Positions 12,363-15,969 of a stretch of DNA of 15,969 nt are shown here, in pieces. Source of the stretch: an uncultured Tissierellia bacterium (GTDB lineage Bacteria; Bacillota; Clostridia; Tissierellales; Peptoniphilaceae). The stretch lies in the NCBI GenBank assembly GCA_947278105.1, contig CAMYOR010000006.1:1-15969 (forward strand), in the 5' to 3' direction. The notes below the pieces were generated by a model. The model ran no database searches, had not been told where the DNA came from, and saw only the letters and a list, made by a program, of their open reading frames with translations. The translations under genes and the position numbers were made by a program. Position 1 is the first letter of the stretch, and each line of letters starts with the position of its first letter.

Positions 12363-15191
12363 ATGGGATTATTAGATCTGTTTACGAAATCTTTTAGTCA
12401 AAAAGAAGTCGATAAATTAAAACCAAAGGTGCAGGCGGTCATCGACCTTGAGCCTCATTTCGAGTCTCTTTCGGATGATGAGCTTCGAGCAATGACCCCA
12501 AAATTAAGAGAAAGATTCCAAAATGGAGAAAGCTTGGACCAGCTTCTTCCTGAAGCCTTTGCCCTGGTCCGGGAAGCGGCTTTCCGTGTTCTTCAAATGA
12601 AGCCTTATCCAGTCCAGGTCTTGGGGGGAATTGTCCTCCATCAGGGGCGGATCGCCGAGATGAAGACCGGTGAAGGAAAAACCTTAGCCGCAACCATGCC
12701 CGCCTACCTTAATGCATTAGAGGGAAAAGGCGTTCATATTGTCACCGTCAACGACTACCTGGCCACCCGAGACTCCGAATGGATGGGAAAGGTTTATGAA
12801 TTCCTGGGTCTTTCCGTGGGCTGTATCCTCCAGGATATGACAACCGAAGAGCGGCAGAGAGCCTATAACGCCGATATCACTTATGGAACCAACAACCAGT
12901 TCGGCTTCGATTACCTTCGGGACAACATGGCCATTTATAACAGTTCAGTCGTGCAAAGATCGCTCCATTACGCCATTGTCGATGAAGTCGACTCCATCCT
13001 CATTGATGAAGCCCGGACTCCTTTGATCATATCCGGCCAGGGAGATCCTTCCACCGAAATGTACTCCCGGGCTGATCACTTTGTCACAACCCTGGAGGGC
13101 CGGCTGATTGACCCGAACGAAGAAGAATCAAAACTGGATTCCCTGATGGCCGACCATCCCCTGGAGACCGTGGATTACGTGGTCGACAAGAAAAGGCACT
13201 CGGCCAACCTGACGGAAAGAGGGTCGGAGAAGGCGGAAAAAGCCTTTGGCGTGGAAAATATCGCCGATCCCTCTCATATGGAGCTAATGCACTATATCAA
13301 CCAGGCCTTAAAGGCCCGGACCCTGATGCAAAGGGATATTGACTACGTCGTCGTCGATGGGGAAGTTAAGATTGTCGATGAGTTCACCGGCCGTATTATG
13401 GAAGGACGCCGGTACTCCGATGGGCTCCACCAGGCCATTGAAGCCAAGGAAGGAGTCGAGATCAAATCCGAATCCAAGACCCTTGCCACGATCACCTTCC
13501 AGAACTTCTTCCTGATGTACGATAAGCTCTCCGGGATGACCGGGACCGCCATGACTGAAAAAGACGAATTTTCGGAAATTTACCACTTGGATGTGGTGGA
13601 AATTCCAACGAATAAGCCCATGATTCGAAAGGACCGGGATGACGTTGTCTTTAAAACCCAGGAAGGCAAATTCAATGGGATTATCGAGGAAATTGAGAGG
13701 GTCCATGCCACCGGCCAGCCTATCCTTGTCGGCACCGAAGATATTGAAACCTCCGAGCATATTTCTAGGCTCCTTAAAAAGGAGCGTATTCCTCATTCGG
13801 TCTTAAATGCCAAGCAGCACGCCAAGGAAGCGGCGATTGTCGCCCAGGCGGGCCGTTTTGGAACGGTCACCATCGCCACCAACATGGCCGGCCGTGGGAC
13901 CGATATTGTTCTGGGCGGAAACCCGGAGTGGATGGCAAAGCAGGAAATGACCAAGAAGGGGTATTCGGAAGAGCTGATCAGCTGGGCCGATTCCTTCCGT
14001 CATGTCGAACCGGAAGACAAATTCCCCGTTCATGCGGTCAGCGAAGAAGAAGGGGAAGAGGCGCCGATTGACTTTATCAGCGGCCAGGAAATTCTGGACT
14101 CCAGAAAGCTTTTCCAGGACCTCAAGGCACAGTTTGCCCTGGAGACCAAAGAAAATGCCAAAAAGGTCGTGGAGGCTAGCGGCCTATATATCCTCGGCAC
14201 CGCCCGTTCCGAATCCCGAAGAGTGGATAATCAGTTGCGAGGCCGTTCCGGCCGTCAGGGGGATCCCGGCGAATCTCGGTTCTATATCGCCCTGGACGAC
14301 AAGCTGATGTACCTTTACGGGGGCGAAAAAATGCGCCAGCTTTCGGAATCCGATATGTTTCCGGACGACCAGCCCATCGAAGCCAAGATGCTGACAAAGT
14401 CCATTGAAATGGCCCAAAAGCGGGTCGAATCCAATAACTTTGCCACCCGGAAAAGAGTTTTGGACTTTGATAATGTCATGAATGTCCAGAGAAAGACCAT
14501 CTATTCGGAAAGAAACCGGGTTTTAAACGGGGAAAACATGAAGGCATACATCACCGAGATGATTCACTCAGTCATTTCCGATGCCGTGGATTCCTTCTGC
14601 GCTCCTGATTCTGACCCCCAGCATTGGGAAGTTTCAGGCCTGTCGACTTACCTGGATAATCTTTTCCTTCCGGATATTAGGCTGGATGAAAAAGAAATTC
14701 GCTCCATGGATCAGCCCAAGGTTAAGGAGAAGATCACAGCCATGGCCGACCAGTTCTATGGGGACAAGGAAAAGGAAATGGGATCTGAAGTCATGAGAGA
14801 GCTGGAGCGGATTATCCTTCTCCGGTCCGTGGACACCCGGTGGATGGACCATATCGACTCCATGGAACAGCTTCGCCAGGAAATCAATGTCCGGGCCTAT
14901 GGCAATGACGATCCCGTCCGGGCTTATGCTAATGAGGGCTTTGAGATGTTCAGCGAGATGAACGATAACATCCGCCAGGAAACCGTCCGGATGATCTACC
15001 ATGTCGTTCCTGCCTCAAACATGGAAAGAACTCAGGTAGCCCGGGGAATCCGGGAAGGTGGCGGAGCGGAAGCTTCTGAAAGCGGCCCTTCCACCTATGT
15101 GAGAAAGAATAAGAAAATTGGAAGAAACGATCCCTGCCCCTGCGGATCCGGGAAAAAATACAAGAACTGCCACGGAAAGGGGATTGTGTAA
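12363..15191 (+). CDS. secA: Preprotein translocase motor SecA
   Basis: ATP-driven motor that pushes preproteins through the SecYEG channel at the membrane. The 942 residues include Walker A TGEGKT (102-107), the DEAD-type DEVD (207-210) leading into LIDEARTPLIISG, a preprotein-binding domain, MAGRGTDIVLGG (about 508-519), NQLRGRSGRQGDPG, and a C-terminal zinc motif with Cys925, Cys927, Cys936 and His937 (CPCGSGKKYKNCHG) that binds SecB or ribosomes in relatives. ATG 12363 is chosen because GGGAGG (12347-12352) lies ten bases away; ATG 12354 is only one base from it and TTG 12345 lies before it. Residues 520-606 form an insertion absent from shorter Bacillus-type SecA. The usually near-invariant GTERHESRR reads GTARSESRR (612-620). 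prfB follows after 80 bases. Confidence 0.97.
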   Translation: MGLLDLFTKSFSQKEVDKLKPKVQAVIDLEPHFESLSDDELRAMTPKLRERFQNGESLDQLLPEAFALVREAAFRVLQMKPYPVQVLGGIVLHQGRIAEMKTGEGKTLAATMPAYLNALEGKGVHIVTVNDYLATRDSEWMGKVYEFLGLSVGCILQDMTTEERQRAYNADITYGTNNQFGFDYLRDNMAIYNSSVVQRSLHYAIVDEVDSILIDEARTPLIISGQGDPSTEMYSRADHFVTTLEGRLIDPNEEESKLDSLMADHPLETVDYVVDKKRHSANLTERGSEKAEKAFGVENIADPSHMELMHYINQALKARTLMQRDIDYVVVDGEVKIVDEFTGRIMEGRRYSDGLHQAIEAKEGVEIKSESKTLATITFQNFFLMYDKLSGMTGTAMTEKDEFSEIYHLDVVEIPTNKPMIRKDRDDVVFKTQEGKFNGIIEEIERVHATGQPILVGTEDIETSEHISRLLKKERIPHSVLNAKQHAKEAAIVAQAGRFGTVTIATNMAGRGTDIVLGGNPEWMAKQEMTKKGYSEELISWADSFRHVEPEDKFPVHAVSEEEGEEAPIDFISGQEILDSRKLFQDLKAQFALETKENAKKVVEASGLYILGTARSESRRVDNQLRGRSGRQGDPGESRFYIALDDKLMYLYGGEKMRQLSESDMFPDDQPIEAKMLTKSIEMAQKRVESNNFATRKRVLDFDNVMNVQRKTIYSERNRVLNGENMKAYITEMIHSVISDAVDSFCAPDSDPQHWEVSGLSTYLDNLFLPDIRLDEKEIRSMDQPKVKEKITAMADQFYGDKEKEMGSEVMRELERIILLRSVDTRWMDHIDSMEQLRQEINVRAYGNDDPVRAYANEGFEMFSEMNDNIRQETVRMIYHVVPASNMERTQVARGIREGGGAEASESGPSTYVRKNKKIGRNDPCPCGSGKKYKNCHGKGIV

Positions 15192-15195
15192 GGTT

Positions 15196-15229
15196 CGGGA
15201 AGGCCGAAAGGCCAGGCCTATCTTTCCCG
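15196..15229 (+). other. Hairpin in the secA-prfB gap
   Basis: An inner stem GGCC (15202-15205), GAAA tetraloop, GGCC (15210-15213) lies inside an outer six-base stem CGGGAA (15196-15201) with TTCCCG (15224-15229). No T run follows, so it is more likely a processing or stability element between co-transcribed secA and prfB than a terminator. Confidence 0.35.
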
Positions 15230-15271
15230 GCAGAAAATTCGGAAGAATGGATTCAAGAGACGAGGTGTTTT

Positions 15272-15923
15272 ATGGAGCTATATGAAATTCGTCAGGCTCT
15301 GGAGGACATTGAGCAGAGCCTAAACAGTCTTAGGAGGTCCCTTTGACATTGAGGGATTAAAAGAGCAGATTAAAAAAAGCACGGAAAAAACAGCGGCCCC
15401 GGACTTTTGGTCAGATCCTGAAAAGGCCCAGGAAATTCTGGTGGACCTGAACACCAATAAGGACACGGTCGAAGAGTACGAGAAGCTTTTCCAAGATTAC
15501 CAGGACCTTTCCGAATTGACGGACCTGGTGACCGAGGAAGAATTTCAAAAGGACCAGGAAGAAATCGAGGAAATGTTTTTCCGGCTCCGACAGGAGACCC
15601 GGGCCCTGGAGACCCAGACCCTCCTTTCCGGGGAATACGATAAAAATCCCTGTTATTTTTCCATCCATGCGGGTTCCGGCGGGATAGAAGCGACCGATTG
15701 GGCCCAGATGCTTCAGCGGATGTATGAGCGCTGGTTTGAGGGCCGGCGCTGGAAGGTGGAGATGCTCTCCCTGAACAAGGAGGAGGGGGGCGGAATTAAA
15801 TCCGTTTCCTATATGATCTCCGGTCCCCATGCCTATGGCTACTGCAAGGGAGAAAAGGGGGTCCACCGACTGGTTCGAATTTCTCCTTTTGATTCCCAGG
15901 GAAGGCGCCACACCTCCTTTGCC
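15272..15923 (+). CDS. prfB: Peptide chain release factor 2 with programmed +1 frameshift (3' partial)
   Basis: Recognises UGA and UAA stop codons and triggers peptide release. Translation begins at ATG 15272 (after GAGGTG 15262-15267) and meets an in-frame TGA at 15344 after 24 codons (MELYEIRQAL...NSLRRSL). A +1 shift, reading CTT 15341-15343 then GAC 15345-15347, continues as DIEGLKEQIKK with full family similarity. Counting across the shift, 217 residues are present: the N-terminal coiled region, HAGSGGIEATDWAQML, GEKGVHRLVR and the stop-codon-reading tripeptide SPF (204-206) in RISPFDSQGRRHTSF. The catalytic GGQ, expected near residue 250, is missing because genomic sequence ends at 15923. 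The further residues LSLIHI encoded after 15923 come from adapter sequence and are not part of the protein. Confidence 0.95.
15332..15347 (+). promoter_or_regulatory. prfB: prfB programmed frameshift site
   Basis: The internal Shine-Dalgarno AGGAGG (15332-15337) is followed by exactly three bases and then the slippery CTT TGA C (15341-15347). This matches the arrangement known for RF2 autoregulation: when RF2 is scarce the ribosome pauses at UGA, slips +1 on CUU and makes full-length RF2. Confidence 0.95.
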
Positions 15924-15969
15924 CTGTCTCTTATACACATCTGACGCTGCCGACGAATAGAGAGGTGTA
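15924..15969. other. Nextera sequencing-adapter contamination
   Basis: CTGTCTCTTATACACATCT (15924-15942) is the 19-base Tn5 mosaic end. It continues into GACGCTGCCGACGA (15943-15956), the Nextera read-1 adapter in reverse complement. ATAGAGAG (15957-15964) is the reverse complement of CTCTCTAT, the i5 index known as 502, and GTGTA (15965-15969) begins the P5-side sequence. The junction falls inside prfB exactly where homologues continue with Ser-Val. This is read-through into adapter at a contig end, not biology. Confidence 0.98.

Noticed and set aside
15411..15938. Reverse-strand open frame of 175 codons beginning MYKRQ
   Set aside because: Its first codons come from the sequencing adapter, and the rest is the antisense of prfB.

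Overview
The window reads as a chromosomal fragment of a Gram-positive, probably anaerobic, Clostridia-like bacterium (Bacillota). The reasons are: a type 2 isopentenyl-diphosphate isomerase, which belongs to the mevalonate branch of Gram-positives; a complete SUF iron-sulfur operon with SufU in the order sufC-B-D-S-U; a long-form hibernation factor next to secA and prfB; and strong GGAGG-type ribosome binding sites before nearly every gene. Base composition is moderate, near or a little above half G+C, with AT-rich regulatory gaps and two very GC-rich repeat islands. The species cannot be named from the sequence. Every confident gene is on the + strand.

Layout. 1-1073: tail of an unidentified gene, then fni, starting at a GTG that overlaps it. 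1165-3947: mrp (a P-loop ATPase of the Fe-S carrier type that lacks the usual CxxC) overlapping tkt by one base. 3948-4162: GC-rich island with a 41-bp tandem repeat. 4163-4819: tal. 4820-5218: non-coding, with small dyads, an 8-bp GGACCCCY tandem array and a suf leader with competing hairpins. 5219-10365: sufC-sufB-sufD-sufS-sufU, with overlaps or near-contact at every junction. 10406-11350: a membrane-anchored C39-like cysteine peptidase. 11436-11993: hpf. 11994-12362: non-coding, with a candidate structured RNA ending in a strong terminator, degenerate AT-rich repeats and the secA promoter region. 12363-15191: secA. 15272-15923: prfB with the programmed +1 frameshift, cut off before its GGQ motif.

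The last 46 bases (15924-15969) are not genomic. They are Nextera transposon-adapter sequence followed by an i5 index and the beginning of the P5 side. The true contig end is at about 15923, and open frames there are contaminated at their ends.

How the genes work together. tkt and tal form the non-oxidative pentose phosphate branch. SufS takes sulfur from cysteine, SufU relays it, and SufB-SufC-SufD assembles the cluster; Mrp would be a candidate downstream carrier, but its missing cysteines make that uncertain. hpf, secA and prfB form a translation and secretion block. The least explained parts are the hpf-secA RNA, the suf leader and the two repeat islands around tal. I found no clear new multi-gene system; the core genes are ordinary housekeeping genes.
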